DNA of 64,000 nt. Source: Rhizobium sp. Lineage in GTDB: Bacteria; Pseudomonadota; Alphaproteobacteria; Rhizobiales; Rhizobiaceae. A program made the translations under genes and the position numbers. Under the pieces are notes generated by a model. It was given only the letters and a program-made list of their open reading frames with translations, did no database searches and was not told the DNA's origin. Positions within the stretch are counted from its first letter, which is position 1; each line of letters begins with the position of its first letter. The stretch spans positions 62,001-126,000 of the forward strand of contig PEKW01000009.1 of assembly GCA_002796995.1 (NCBI GenBank), read 5' to 3'. Below are positions 44,802 to 52,997 of this stretch, piece after piece.

Positions 44802-45269
44802 ATGCAAGCACCGGCAGTGACCATCAGGCAGGCCCGCGAGGAGGACGTCGCAGCCATCGTCGCGCTTCTCGCCGCGGACGATATCGGCGGCCATGGCGAC
44901 ACCACGGACGAAGCCGCCCGTGCCGACTATCTGGACGCCTTCTGCACTCTGCAGCAGACCCCACGCGAAACCCTCTATGTCGCCGAGTGCGAGGGAGAGA
45001 TCGTCGGCACGTTCCAGACCCTGCTCACCACGACCCTGAGCGGGCGCGGCGGAACCTCGATGATCGTCGAAGCGGTGCAGACGCGGTCCGATATGCGGGG
45101 TCGCGGCGTCGGCGGCCAGATGATCGGCTTCTGCCTGGAAGAGGCGAGGCGGCTCGGCCTGCGCCAGGTGCAATTGACATCGAATGCCGCCCGCACCGAT
45201 GCGCATCGCTTCTACGAACGCCTCGGTTTTGCCAAGAGCCATTTCGGCTTCAAGTACAAGCTGAAATGA
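44802..45269 (+). CDS. GNAT-family N-acetyltransferase
   Basis: A 155-residue acetyltransferase with a full GNAT core: AVQTRSDMRGRGVGGQMIGF near residue 90 (the CoA-binding loop RGRGVG) and QLTSNAARTDAHRFYERLGF near 125, a pattern seen in AAC(3)-like and aminoalkylphosphonate-type acetyltransferases. The ATG at 44802 is preceded by GGAAGGGAAG. It is divergent from the Cys-rich secreted protein. The substrate is unknown. Confidence 0.84.
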   Translation: MQAPAVTIRQAREEDVAAIVALLAADDIGGHGDTTDEAARADYLDAFCTLQQTPRETLYVAECEGEIVGTFQTLLTTTLSGRGGTSMIVEAVQTRSDMRGRGVGGQMIGFCLEEARRLGLRQVQLTSNAARTDAHRFYERLGFAKSHFGFKYKLK

Positions 45270-45373
45270 GTGCCGCAGCGCGGCGAATCACTGGACAACC
45301 GGCCACCGAGGCGGCATAAGCGGAGAACGATGACAAGCCGGCGGCCGCCAAGGCCCGGAGCCAAGGACGAGAC

Positions 45374-45772
45374 ATGAAGCAGCTTCTGTTGGAACTTTTC
45401 ACCTGGTGGAACGGTCAGACCATGGGCACGCGTTTCTTCACCTGGCGCAAGGGCTCGAAGGTCGGCGAAGACCAGTTCGGCAACATCTATTACGAGGGCG
45501 GCACCACCACCTTCGGTCTGCCGCGCCGCTGGGTCATCTACAAGGGCTATGCCGACGCCTCGACCATTCCGGCCGGCTGGCACGGCTGGATGCACTACCG
45601 CACCGATGTTCCCCCGTCCAAGGAAGACTACAAGGCCGCCGAATGGCAGAAGCCGCACCGCGCCAATGCCACCGGCACGCCGAACGCCTATCGGCCCCAA
45701 GGTTCGATCGCCGCGACAGGCGAACGTCCCCGCGTCACCGGCGACTACGACGCCTGGACCCCCGGCAACTGA
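45374..45772 (+). CDS. NADH:ubiquinone oxidoreductase subunit NDUFA12 homologue
   Basis: A 132-residue protein homologous to mitochondrial complex I accessory subunit NDUFA12 (B17.2). The landmarks are TWWNGQTMGTRFFTWRKG near residue 10, VGEDQFGNIYYEG near 30, RRWVIYKG near 51 and PAGWHGWMHYRTD near 66, all shared with the eukaryotic protein. In alphaproteobacteria it is a supernumerary subunit on the matrix-type arm. It lies far from the nuo operon whose end is at the left of the window. The DUF2155 gene follows 84 bases later, a conserved pairing in rhizobia. Confidence 0.93.
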   Translation: MKQLLLELFTWWNGQTMGTRFFTWRKGSKVGEDQFGNIYYEGGTTTFGLPRRWVIYKGYADASTIPAGWHGWMHYRTDVPPSKEDYKAAEWQKPHRANATGTPNAYRPQGSIAATGERPRVTGDYDAWTPGN

Positions 45773-45856
45773 CACCCGTTTTGGCCACAATTCGGTTCTA
45801 GGGCCTCTGTGTTGGGCCGCTCTGATCGCGGCGCCCGCATAATCGAAGGCTGGAGA

Positions 45857-46594
45857 ATGGCAGACATGAAGCGTATCGGGCGTGGCTCTACCCTTGCTGT
45901 GATGGGCATGGCGGCATTGGCCGCATCTGCCGCCGCAATGGTCGGAGCGGGTCCTGCTCGCGCCGAGCGGATTTCCAATCCGGTCGCGCAGTTCGCCGGC
46001 ATCGACAAGATCACCGGCCGCATCACCTCCTTCGACGTCTACATCGACGAAACGGTCCAGTTCGGCGCCCTCCAGGTGACGCCGAAGGTCTGCTATTCCC
46101 GAGACGAGACCGAAGCGCAGAAGACCGACGCTTTCATCGAGGTCGACGAAATCACCCTCGACCGCAAGATTCGCCGCATCTTCTCCGGCTGGATGTTCGC
46201 CGACAGCCCGGCGCTCAACGCCGTCGAGCATGCGATCTACGACGTCTGGCTGACCGGCTGCAAGCAGTCCTCCGACGTGCCTGCGCCGAAGGGCGTCAAG
46301 GCGGCCCATCCGGCGCCGGTGCCGGTCACCGAGGCCTCCCAGAAGCCCGTCGAGGCACAGCAGCCTGCCCTGGGCGCGCAGCCCCAGCCGACGGTCGCGC
46401 CGGATCAGGCCGCTCCCGACGGGACCGCGCCGGTCGAAGTTCCCCAGCTTGAGGCACCGCAGGAAATACCGGACGACGTCACCGGCGAAGGCTTGCCGCC
46501 GCTCGACCTTCCGCCGGCTGGTGAGGAAGTGCCGCCGCAGCAGCCCGAACCGCCGGTGCAAGGGATCAAGCCGGGAAGCGTGGGACTGTTCTGA
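45857..46594 (+). CDS. DUF2155 secreted protein
   Basis: A 245-residue protein of the DUF2155 family, conserved in alphaproteobacteria. An N-terminal signal peptide (about residues 12-36, ending in ARA) leads to a compact domain with GRITSFDVYIDETVQFGALQV near residue 55 and FSGWMFADSPALNAVEHAIYDVWLTGC near 115; the two cysteines (VCYS, TGCK) may pair. The C-terminal 100 residues are Pro/Gln-rich and low complexity. ATG 45857 (GAAGG, 7 bases) is preferred; ATG 45866 is an alternative. The function is unknown, but the partner gene is a complex I subunit. Confidence 0.85.
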   Translation: MADMKRIGRGSTLAVMGMAALAASAAAMVGAGPARAERISNPVAQFAGIDKITGRITSFDVYIDETVQFGALQVTPKVCYSRDETEAQKTDAFIEVDEITLDRKIRRIFSGWMFADSPALNAVEHAIYDVWLTGCKQSSDVPAPKGVKAAHPAPVPVTEASQKPVEAQQPALGAQPQPTVAPDQAAPDGTAPVEVPQLEAPQEIPDDVTGEGLPPLDLPPAGEEVPPQQPEPPVQGIKPGSVGLF

Positions 46595-46732
46595 AGTCCT
46601 GATCCGAATACCGCGTCGGAAGAGGGCGCTCGTCGGTAGCGCCACAAGCTTTTGCAGCTTGCCCGTAAAGGCCAATTAAATCACATATTTCCGCAATTCG
46701 GCTCATCTGCACCGCGCAACGAGCGGCGGCGC

Positions 46733-46767
46733 TTGACATTGTCTGTGAATGGGAACATTCAGGGAAC
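46733..46767 (+). promoter_or_regulatory. LexA (SOS) box in a sigma-70 promoter
   Basis: A consensus TTGACA lies at 46733-46738, then 17 bases, then CATTCA (46756-46761) as a weak -10. A perfect LexA box, GAAC (46753-46756), 7 bases, GAAC (46764-46767), covers the -10. A further GAAC abuts at 46768-46771. The promoter reads into the gene at 46785. Confidence 0.78.
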
Positions 46768-46784
46768 GAACAGGAGTTGCGACC

Positions 46785-47024
46785 ATGGCCCTTTCTGAAA
46801 AATTCATCGTCTTGCCGTTCAAGAAGAACCGCGGCAACCTGGTTCCTGGCGAGATGCGCCAGGCCTCCAATGCAATGTCTGCCGAGAAGATCGCCACCGC
46901 CATGTCGACGCGTCATATCGGCGTCGCGGCCTATTCGGTGCAGGTAGACGAGGAGAGCGGCGACATGTCGAGCCCGCGCCTGCTGATCCAGTTCGGCGAA
47001 ACCGCCGACCTCAACGCGGCCTAG
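46785..47024 (+). CDS. Small hypothetical protein under a LexA box
   Basis: A 79-residue soluble-looking protein starting MALSEKFIVLPFKKNRGNLV. It has a stretch of mixed helix (MSAEKIATAMSTRHIG) and a strand-rich C-terminal half (AAYSVQVDEES, RLLIQFGE). AGGAG lies 9 bases before the ATG. A LexA-boxed promoter sits 18 bases upstream, so expression should rise on DNA damage. I do not recognise the family. The gene stands alone between DUF2155 (+) and aat (-). Confidence 0.78.
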   Translation: MALSEKFIVLPFKKNRGNLVPGEMRQASNAMSAEKIATAMSTRHIGVAAYSVQVDEESGDMSSPRLLIQFGETADLNAA

Positions 47025-47071
47025 CCTGCCGCGAGCGACTGCCGGATCTTGGCCGTCGGCTGGGGCGAAGC

Positions 47072-47686
47072 TCAGAACGGCAGTGTGCCGCTGTCCATCG
47101 CCCCGTCGAGCAGTTTCAGATAATCCTGCTTCGGAACGTCGATGGCGCCGAAGGTCTTGAGGTGCTCGGTGGTGAACTGCGTGTCGAGCAGGGTGAAGCC
47201 GCGCATCTTCAGTCGTTCGACCAGATGCACCAGGCAGATCTTCGAGGCATTGGTGCGCCGCGAAAACATGCTCTCGCCGAAGAAGGCCGAGCCGAGCGAC
47301 ACGCCGTAGAGCCCGCCGACCAGCGCATCGCCTTCCCAGGCTTCGACCGAATGGGCGTGGCCCAGCTTGTGCAGCGCCCCGTAGAGTTCCTTGATGGTGT
47401 CGTTGATCCAGGTGCTCGGCCGGTCTTCGGCTTCCTCCGCACACTTCTCCACGACGGCGTCGAAGGCCGTGTCGAAGCGGATGTCGAAGGGCTTCTTGCG
47501 CACCGCCTTGGCGAGGCTCTTGGAAATATGGAAAGCGTCGAGCGGCAGGATGCCGCGCATTTCCGGTTCGACCCAGAAGATCTCCGGGTCGTCGGCGGCA
47601 TCCGACATCGGGAAGAGCCCGATGGAATAGGCGCGCAGCAGGAGTTCCGGGGTTATCCTCTGGTCCCTGCTGCGGCGCCCTGCCAT
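47072..47686 (-). CDS. aat: Leucyl/phenylalanyl-tRNA--protein transferase
   Basis: Adds Leu or Phe to the N-terminus of proteins with basic first residues, marking them for ClpS/ClpAP (N-end rule). It has 204 residues. The family signatures are [14 protein letters not shown] near residue 15, [18 protein letters not shown] near 33, [21 protein letters not shown] near 110 and [11 protein letters not shown] near 165. It starts 12 bases after the accC stop as the last gene of aroQ-accB-accC-aat, a common order in rhizobia. Confidence 0.95.
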   Translation of the reverse strand: MAGRRSRDQRITPELLLRAYSIGLFPMSDAADDPEIFWVEPEMRGILPLDAFHISKSLAKAVRKKPFDIRFDTAFDAVVEKCAEEAEDRPSTWINDTIKELYGALHKLGHAHSVEAWEGDALVGGLYGVSLGSAFFGESMFSRRTNASKICLVHLVERLKMRGFTLLDTQFTTEHLKTFGAIDVPKQDYLKLLDGAMDSGTLPF

Positions 47687-47698
47687 GTCCGTCTCACC

Positions 47699-49045
47699 TC
47701 ACGGTGCAGTCCTGGCCAGATAGTCTTCCAGCCAGTGGATGTCGTAGTCGCCATTGGCGATGTCCTGGTTTGCCACCAGGTCCTGGAACAGCGGCAGTGT
47801 CGTCTTGATGCCGTCCACGACGAACTCGTCGAGCACGCGGCGCAGCCGCATCATGCATTCGACGCGGGTGCGGCCGTGCACGATCAGCTTGCCGATCAGG
47901 CTGTCATAGTAGGGCGGGATCTTGTAGCCGGCATAGGCGCCACTGTCGACGCGAACGCCAAGGCCGCCCGGCGCGTGGAAATGCGTGATCGTGCCCGGCG
48001 AGGGAACGAAGGTGCGCGGATCCTCGGCATTGATACGGCATTCGATGGCGTGGCCGGAAAACGTGATCTCGTCCTGCGTGACCGACAGGCCGGCGCCGGA
48101 GGCGACGCGGATCTGCTCGTGCACAAGGTCGATGCCGGTGATCGCTTCGGTGATCGGATGCTCGACCTGCAGGCGGGTGTTCATTTCGATGAAATAGAAC
48201 TCGCCGTTTTCGTAGAGGAATTCGATCGTGCCGGCGCCCCGGTACTTCATCTTCTTCATCGCGTCGGCGCAGATCTGGCCGATCTTCATGCGCTGCTCGA
48301 CGTTGAGGGCAGGGGAGTTGGCCTCTTCCCAGACCTTCTGGTGGCGCCGCTGCAAAGAGCAGTCGCGCTCGCCGAGATGGATCGCATTGCCTTCGCCGTC
48401 ACCGACCACCTGCACTTCGATATGGCGCGGATGGCCGAGATACTTCTCCATGTAGACCGCGTCGTTGCCGAAGGCGGCGAGCGCCTCGGAGCGGGCGGTC
48501 GAGACGGCCTCTTCGAGTTCGGCCTCGTTCTTGGCCACCTTCATGCCACGGCCACCGCCACCGGCGGTCGCCTTGATGAGCACCGGGAAGCCGATCTGGC
48601 GGGCGATCTCCAGCGCATTCTCCGGCAGTACTTCGCCGGCGGAACCGGGAACGACCGGGATGCCGAGTTCGACGGCGGTCTTCTTCGCGGTGATCTTGTC
48701 GCCCATCAGGCGGATATGCTCGGCGGTCGGCCCGATGAAGGTGATGCCGTGGGCGTCGAGGATGTCGGCGAACTTGGCGTTTTCCGACAGGAAGCCGTAG
48801 CCGGGATGAACGGCGTCGGCGCCGGTGATTTCGCAGGCCGCGACGATCTGATGGATGTTCAGATAGCTGTCGCGCGACGGCGGCGGACCGATGCAGACGC
48901 TTTCGTCGGCGAGGCGCACATGCATCGCGTCGGCGTCAGCCGTCGAGTGCACGGCAACGGTAGCGATGCCGAGCTCCTTGCAGGCGCGAAGCACCCGGAG
49001 CGCGATCTCGCCGCGATTGGCGATGAGGATCTTGGAGATTGTCAT
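47699..49045 (-). CDS. accC: Acetyl-CoA carboxylase biotin carboxylase subunit
   Basis: ATP-grasp enzyme that carboxylates the biotin on AccB, the first half of malonyl-CoA synthesis. It has 448 residues. The N-terminal domain starts [20 protein letters not shown], the ATP-grasp glycine loop is [13 protein letters not shown] near residue 159, and [14 protein letters not shown] near 288 holds Mg-binding and catalytic residues. It starts 4 bases after the accB stop. BirA, encoded at 2.1-2.8 kb, would biotinylate its partner. Confidence 0.96.
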   Translation of the reverse strand: MTISKILIANRGEIALRVLRACKELGIATVAVHSTADADAMHVRLADESVCIGPPPSRDSYLNIHQIVAACEITGADAVHPGYGFLSENAKFADILDAHGITFIGPTAEHIRLMGDKITAKKTAVELGIPVVPGSAGEVLPENALEIARQIGFPVLIKATAGGGGRGMKVAKNEAELEEAVSTARSEALAAFGNDAVYMEKYLGHPRHIEVQVVGDGEGNAIHLGERDCSLQRRHQKVWEEANSPALNVEQRMKIGQICADAMKKMKYRGAGTIEFLYENGEFYFIEMNTRLQVEHPITEAITGIDLVHEQIRVASGAGLSVTQDEITFSGHAIECRINAEDPRTFVPSPGTITHFHAPGGLGVRVDSGAYAGYKIPPYYDSLIGKLIVHGRTRVECMMRLRRVLDEFVVDGIKTTLPLFQDLVANQDIANGDYDIHWLEDYLARTAP

Positions 49046-49049
49046 CGGC

Positions 49050-49520
49050 TTACTCGATGACGATCAGAGGCTCGCCGTACTCGACCGGGCGACCGTCTTC
49101 GACGACAATTTCGACAACCTTGCCGGAGCGCGGCGCCGGGATCTGGTTCATGGTCTTCATGGCTTCGATGATCAGGAGCGTCTGGCCTTCCTTGACGATC
49201 GAGCCGACCTCGACGAACGGGCGCGAGCCCGGGGCGGGCGCGAGGTACACCGTGCCGACCATCGGCGCGGTCAGCGTGTTGGCGAGGTTGCGCGTCGGTT
49301 CGGCGGCGACCACTGCAGCCGCAGCCGGTGCTGCCGCCTGAGGGGCGGCGAACTGCTGGTAGGCCATCTGCGGCATCGCCATCATCTGAGGCGCGGCGCG
49401 CGACACGCGGATGCGGATGTCGTCCTGCTCGACCTCGATCTCGCTGAGATCCGTGTCGTTGAGGATGTTTGCCAGATCACGGATCAGCGCCTGATCGATT
49501 CCCGATTTCTTGTCAGCCAT
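49050..49520 (-). CDS. accB: Biotin carboxyl carrier protein of acetyl-CoA carboxylase
   Basis: Carries the biotin between AccC and the carboxyltransferase. It has 156 residues. An N-terminal helical part ([20 protein letters not shown]) and an Ala/Pro-rich linker (about 55-75) lead to the biotinyl domain with IEAMKTMN near residue 119; its Lys is the BirA target. AccB commonly controls its own operon in other bacteria, but no evidence for that is visible here. It is the second gene of aroQ-accB-accC-aat. Confidence 0.96.
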   Translation of the reverse strand: MADKKSGIDQALIRDLANILNDTDLSEIEVEQDDIRIRVSRAAPQMMAMPQMAYQQFAAPQAAAPAAAAVVAAEPTRNLANTLTAPMVGTVYLAPAPGSRPFVEVGSIVKEGQTLLIIEAMKTMNQIPAPRSGKVVEIVVEDGRPVEYGEPLIVIE

Positions 49521-49542
49521 GGAAAGGGGTCCTGTATTCTTG

Positions 49543-49980
49543 TTATTGCGTGATGTTCTTCAGCGCGTGAAGCGCCAGGATGTAGCTGTGAGGGCCGAAG
49601 CCGCAGATCATGCCCTTGGTGGCGGGTGCGATCACCGATTTGTGGCGAAACTCTTCCCGCGCATGGATGTTGGAGATGTGCACCTCGACGACCGGAACGC
49701 CGATCGCGCGGATGGCGTCGTGCAGCGCGATCGAGGTATGCGTATAGGCACCGGCATTGATCGCCACGCCCACCGACTTCTCGCCGGCCTCGTGCAGCCA
49801 GTCGACCAGCACGCCCTCGTGGTTGGTTTGACGGAAGTCCACCGAAAAGCCGAGCTCCGCGCCGGCAGCCGTGCAATCGGCTTCGATGTCGGCGAGCGTC
49901 TTGCCGCCGTAGATCCCCGGCTCGCGTTTGCCGAGCGCGTTGAGATTTGGGCCGTTCAGGACGAAAAGGATCTTGCTCAT
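49543..49980 (-). CDS. aroQ: 3-dehydroquinate dehydratase, type II
   Basis: Third step of the shikimate pathway. It has 145 residues, the dodecameric type II size. The catalytic Tyr lies in PGIYGGKTL near residue 22, with Arg/His contacts in VDFRQTNHEG near 52, NAGAYTHTSIALHDA near 76 and EVHISNIHAREEFRHKS near 100. It starts the unit with accB, 22 bases upstream of accB, an arrangement found in many proteobacteria. The DsbA-like gene lies 129 bases further upstream. Confidence 0.96.
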   Translation of the reverse strand: MSKILFVLNGPNLNALGKREPGIYGGKTLADIEADCTAAGAELGFSVDFRQTNHEGVLVDWLHEAGEKSVGVAINAGAYTHTSIALHDAIRAIGVPVVEVHISNIHAREEFRHKSVIAPATKGMICGFGPHSYILALHALKNITQ

Positions 49981-50109
49981 CTGCGGTTCCGTCGACTTTC
50001 AACCGCCTCCTATAGACCGGCGGGGCCGCAAGGGAAAGCCCTTTGCGGCCCGGGCGCCTTTCGTTCCCCGGAAAATGAGGGGCAAGGTTAAGCGCGGTGC
50101 GTTGCGCCG

Positions 50110-50871
50110 TCAGCAGGTCGTCTGGCCGCAGGTGCGGACATTGGCAAGCTTCTGGCCGATCGCCTCGGAGCCGATGGCGCCGAACACGGCCTCGTTGCCG
50201 ACGATGTAGGAGGGCGTGCCGGTGATGCCGAGGCTGGTGGCCAGCTGGTAGGCTTCCTTGACCGAGGCGTCGTTCGGACTTTCCGCCATCTTGGCGCGGA
50301 TCTGCTCCTCGGTGACGCCGAGGGAGGAGGCCACTTCAAGCGCACTCTCTTCGCCGGCGCGACCTTCGGCACCCAGAAGGGCCCGGTGGAAATCGCCGTA
50401 CTTCTCGGGGGCGATCTTGCGGAAGGCGTCGGAGACCTTGTGGGCCGCTTCGGATTCCGGTCCGAGGATCGGGAATTCCTTCAGCACGAAGCGCACGTTC
50501 TTGTCCTTGGCGAGAATGTCGTCCATGTCGGAGAGGGCGCGCTTGCAGTAACCGCAATTGTAGTCGAAGAATTCGACGATCGTCACGTCGCCCTTCGGAT
50601 TGCCGAGCGAGAGATCGTACTTGGACGCGAACAGCGCGTCCTTGTTGTCCTTGACGGCCGCCGAAGCCTGCTGCAGGCGGGCGTCCTGCTGCTTCTTCTC
50701 AAGCGCATCCTGGACGTCGAGCATGATCTCCGGATTGGCGATCAGATATTCCTTGATGAAGGCGCCGAGTTCCTTCTTCTGCGCGTCGTCGAGCGCACCG
50801 GCCGACGTGGGCAGAGCCACCGGCAGGAGCACCAGGGCGGTCGCGGCGAGCTTCCTGAAATTCAAGGCCAT
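50110..50871 (-). CDS. DsbA/Com1-like thiol-disulfide oxidoreductase
   Basis: A 253-residue periplasmic thioredoxin-fold protein. A signal peptide runs to about residue 26 (TALVLLPVALPTSAGA). A helical N-terminal module (about 27-85; KKELGAFIKEYLIANPEIM) precedes the thioredoxin domain with FFDYNCGYCKRAL, active site CxxC = CGYC, near residue 107, and the cis-Pro in ITGTPSYIVG near 222. A second Cys pair is at the very end (RTCGQTTC). It resembles Coxiella Com1/ScsC-like oxidoreductases. Likely substrates are periplasmic proteins with disulfides. The ATG at 50871 gives the signal peptide. Confidence 0.9.
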   Translation of the reverse strand: MALNFRKLAATALVLLPVALPTSAGALDDAQKKELGAFIKEYLIANPEIMLDVQDALEKKQQDARLQQASAAVKDNKDALFASKYDLSLGNPKGDVTIVEFFDYNCGYCKRALSDMDDILAKDKNVRFVLKEFPILGPESEAAHKVSDAFRKIAPEKYGDFHRALLGAEGRAGEESALEVASSLGVTEEQIRAKMAESPNDASVKEAYQLATSLGITGTPSYIVGNEAVFGAIGSEAIGQKLANVRTCGQTTC

Positions 50872-51076
50872 GTCTTTCCTCTTGCATGCTGTCCGCCAGG
50901 GCGGATGTCGTATGGACGGCCGGAGCCGTCCCAAACCGTTGATTTGCTCTAGCGTATCGGCAGCGAACGGCAAGTGGAATCGGAAAAATGGCCGCAGCGA
51001 AGCGCTCTCGCCATTGTGATGACTGCAATAATACGGCAATTGTCGGGCGACGTTTATCGACCGGAGAGAGTTGTTG

Positions 51077-52234
51077 GTGGTTTCCCTTTCAAGACGCAGC
51101 GCAGTCGAACCCTTCCACGCCATGGACCTGCTGGCGGAGGCGACGCGGCGGCGCAATGCCGGAAAACCGGTGATCTCCATGGCGGTCGGCCAGCCGGGCC
51201 ACCCGGCCCCGCAAGCGGCCCTTGCCGCCGCGCGCGAGGCGCTCGGCCATGGCCGGATCGGCTATACCGATGCGCTCGGCCTGTCCGAGCTTCGGGCAAA
51301 GCTCGCCGACTATTATCGCCGTCGCCACGGCGTTGCCGTGGATCCGGCCCGCGTCGTCGTCACCACCGGCTCCTCGGCCGGTTTCAACCTGGCCTTCCTG
51401 GCGTTGTTCGATCCCGGTGATGCCGTCGCGATCGCGAGACCCGGCTACCCCGCCTATCGCGCCATCCTTTCGGCGCTCGGCCTCAAGGTGATCGAGGTGC
51501 CGGTCAATGCCGACACCCAGTTCACGCTGACGCCGGAGAGCCTCGAGGCCGCACAGGCGACGGCGGGCCTGCGCCTCAAGGGCGTACTTCTGGCAAGCCC
51601 GGCCAACCCGACCGGCACGGTTACGGGGCGGACGCAGCTGAAGGCGGTCTATGACTATTGCCAGGGGCAGGGCATCACGCTCATCTCCGACGAGATCTAT
51701 CATGGCCTCACCTATGCCGGCGAGGAGGCGACGGCTCTGGAAATCGGCGACGAGACGATCATCATCAACTCCTTCTCCAAATACTATTGCATGACCGGCT
51801 GGCGCATCGGCTGGATGGTCGTGCCCGACCACATCGTCCGGCCACTCGAATGCCTGGCCCAAAGCCTCTACATCTCCGCCCCGGAACTATCGCAGATCGC
51901 GGCGATCGCCGCGCTCGACGCAGAAGAGGAACTGGAGCACTACAAGGCCAGTTGCCGCAGTAACCGCGACTTCCTGATGACCCGGCTGCCGGAACTCGGA
52001 CTGCCGCTGCTCTCGCCGATGGACGGGGCCTTCTACGCCTATGTCGATGCCAGCCGCTATACGAATGACAGCATGGGCTTTGCCCGGCGCATGCTGGCCG
52101 AAATCGACGTGGCGGCAACGCCGGGCATGGATTTCGATCCCGTCGACGGTCACCGGGCGCTCAGGATCTCCTATGCCGGAACCTATGCCGAAATGGTCGA
52201 GGCGACCGATCGCATGAGCCGCTGGCTGCCGTGA
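51077..52234 (+). CDS. PLP-dependent aminotransferase (class I/II)
   Basis: A 385-residue fold-type I aminotransferase. The PLP Lys lies in NSFSKYYCMTGWRIGW near residue 236. Other family features are the GQPGHPAP segment near residue 35, SPANPTGTV near 177, SDEIYHGLTY near 208, and Arg near the C-terminus (ALRISYAG) for the substrate carboxylate. The amino-acid specificity is not clear. I chose GTG at 51077 because GGAGAGAG lies 7-14 bases upstream; TTG at 51071 or 51074 are alternatives. The gene is divergent from the DsbA-like gene. Confidence 0.88.
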   Translation: MVSLSRRSAVEPFHAMDLLAEATRRRNAGKPVISMAVGQPGHPAPQAALAAAREALGHGRIGYTDALGLSELRAKLADYYRRRHGVAVDPARVVVTTGSSAGFNLAFLALFDPGDAVAIARPGYPAYRAILSALGLKVIEVPVNADTQFTLTPESLEAAQATAGLRLKGVLLASPANPTGTVTGRTQLKAVYDYCQGQGITLISDEIYHGLTYAGEEATALEIGDETIIINSFSKYYCMTGWRIGWMVVPDHIVRPLECLAQSLYISAPELSQIAAIAALDAEEELEHYKASCRSNRDFLMTRLPELGLPLLSPMDGAFYAYVDASRYTNDSMGFARRMLAEIDVAATPGMDFDPVDGHRALRISYAGTYAEMVEATDRMSRWLP

Positions 52235-52349
52235 ATTACGATTCCGGAACAAGGCCCTGGCGGCGTTTCCGGAATCAGTCTGGCAAGGTGTTGAATCAGA
52301 GTGTGAACGCGGCCTGATCGTACGGACGGGCAACTTGGAAGGCTCCGGC

Positions 52350-52910
52350 ATGTCCAGAACGAAATCCCAACCGCCCTTCGGCCAGACGCCCGAACTGCTG
52401 ACGCCGCGGCTCCTGATGCGCGGCCACCGGGTGGGAGATTTCGACGCCATGCTCCGCCTGTGGAGCGATGAGCGTGTCGTCCGCCACATCCTCGGGCGCC
52501 CCTCGACGCCGTCGGAAACCTGGACGCGGCTGTTGCGGTATGTCGGTCACTGGCAGGTGCTGGGCTTCGGCTATTGGGCGATCGAGGACAGGACGACAGG
52601 CGCCTTTCTCGGCGAAGTCGGGTTCGCCGACTACAAGCGCGACATTCAACCGAGCCTCGATGGCGTGCCCGAAGCGGGCTGGGTGATCGCTCCGGAGGTG
52701 CAGGGGAAGGGGCTTGCGACGGAAGCGCTGGCCGCGGCCCTTGCCTGGGCGGATGCCAATTTCGTCGATCCGAAGACCACCTGCATCATGGCCCCGCAAC
52801 ACGCCGCCTCGATCCGCGTCGCAGCGAAAAACGGCTTTGTGAAGCGCGGTCTCGCGACTTTCATGAACGAGCCGACGCTGGTCATGGAACGGATCCGCCC
52901 CAACGGTTGA
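52350..52910 (+). CDS. GNAT-family acetyltransferase, RimJ/RimL type
   Basis: A 186-residue acetyltransferase of the RimJ/RimL-like group: TPELLTPRLLMRGHRVGDFDAM near residue 13, YWAIEDRTTGAFLGEVGFADY near 76, GWVIAPEVQGKGLATEALAAAL near 110 and NAxS-like contact in QHAASIRVAAKNGF near 150. GGAAGG lies 8 bases before the ATG at 52350; an in-frame TTG at 52335 is weaker. Some relatives modify ribosomal protein N-termini, others small molecules. A bidirectional terminator separates it from rne. Confidence 0.86.
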   Translation: MSRTKSQPPFGQTPELLTPRLLMRGHRVGDFDAMLRLWSDERVVRHILGRPSTPSETWTRLLRYVGHWQVLGFGYWAIEDRTTGAFLGEVGFADYKRDIQPSLDGVPEAGWVIAPEVQGKGLATEALAAALAWADANFVDPKTTCIMAPQHAASIRVAAKNGFVKRGLATFMNEPTLVMERIRPNG

Positions 52911-52947
52911 GACCGGCCACACCGTCGACCACCGACCGCCCAGAAAA

Positions 52948-52970
52948 AAGGCCGCGTAAAACGCGGCCTT
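52948..52970. terminator. Bidirectional terminator between GNAT and rne
   Basis: AAGGCCGCGT (52948-52957) pairs perfectly with ACGCGGCCTT (52961-52970), loop AAA. Each strand leaves a short T-rich tail (TTTGTCTTG on plus; TTTTTTCTG on minus). Confidence 0.85.
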
Positions 52971-52997
52971 TGTCTTGTCCTGGTGCTAAGGAGCTTC

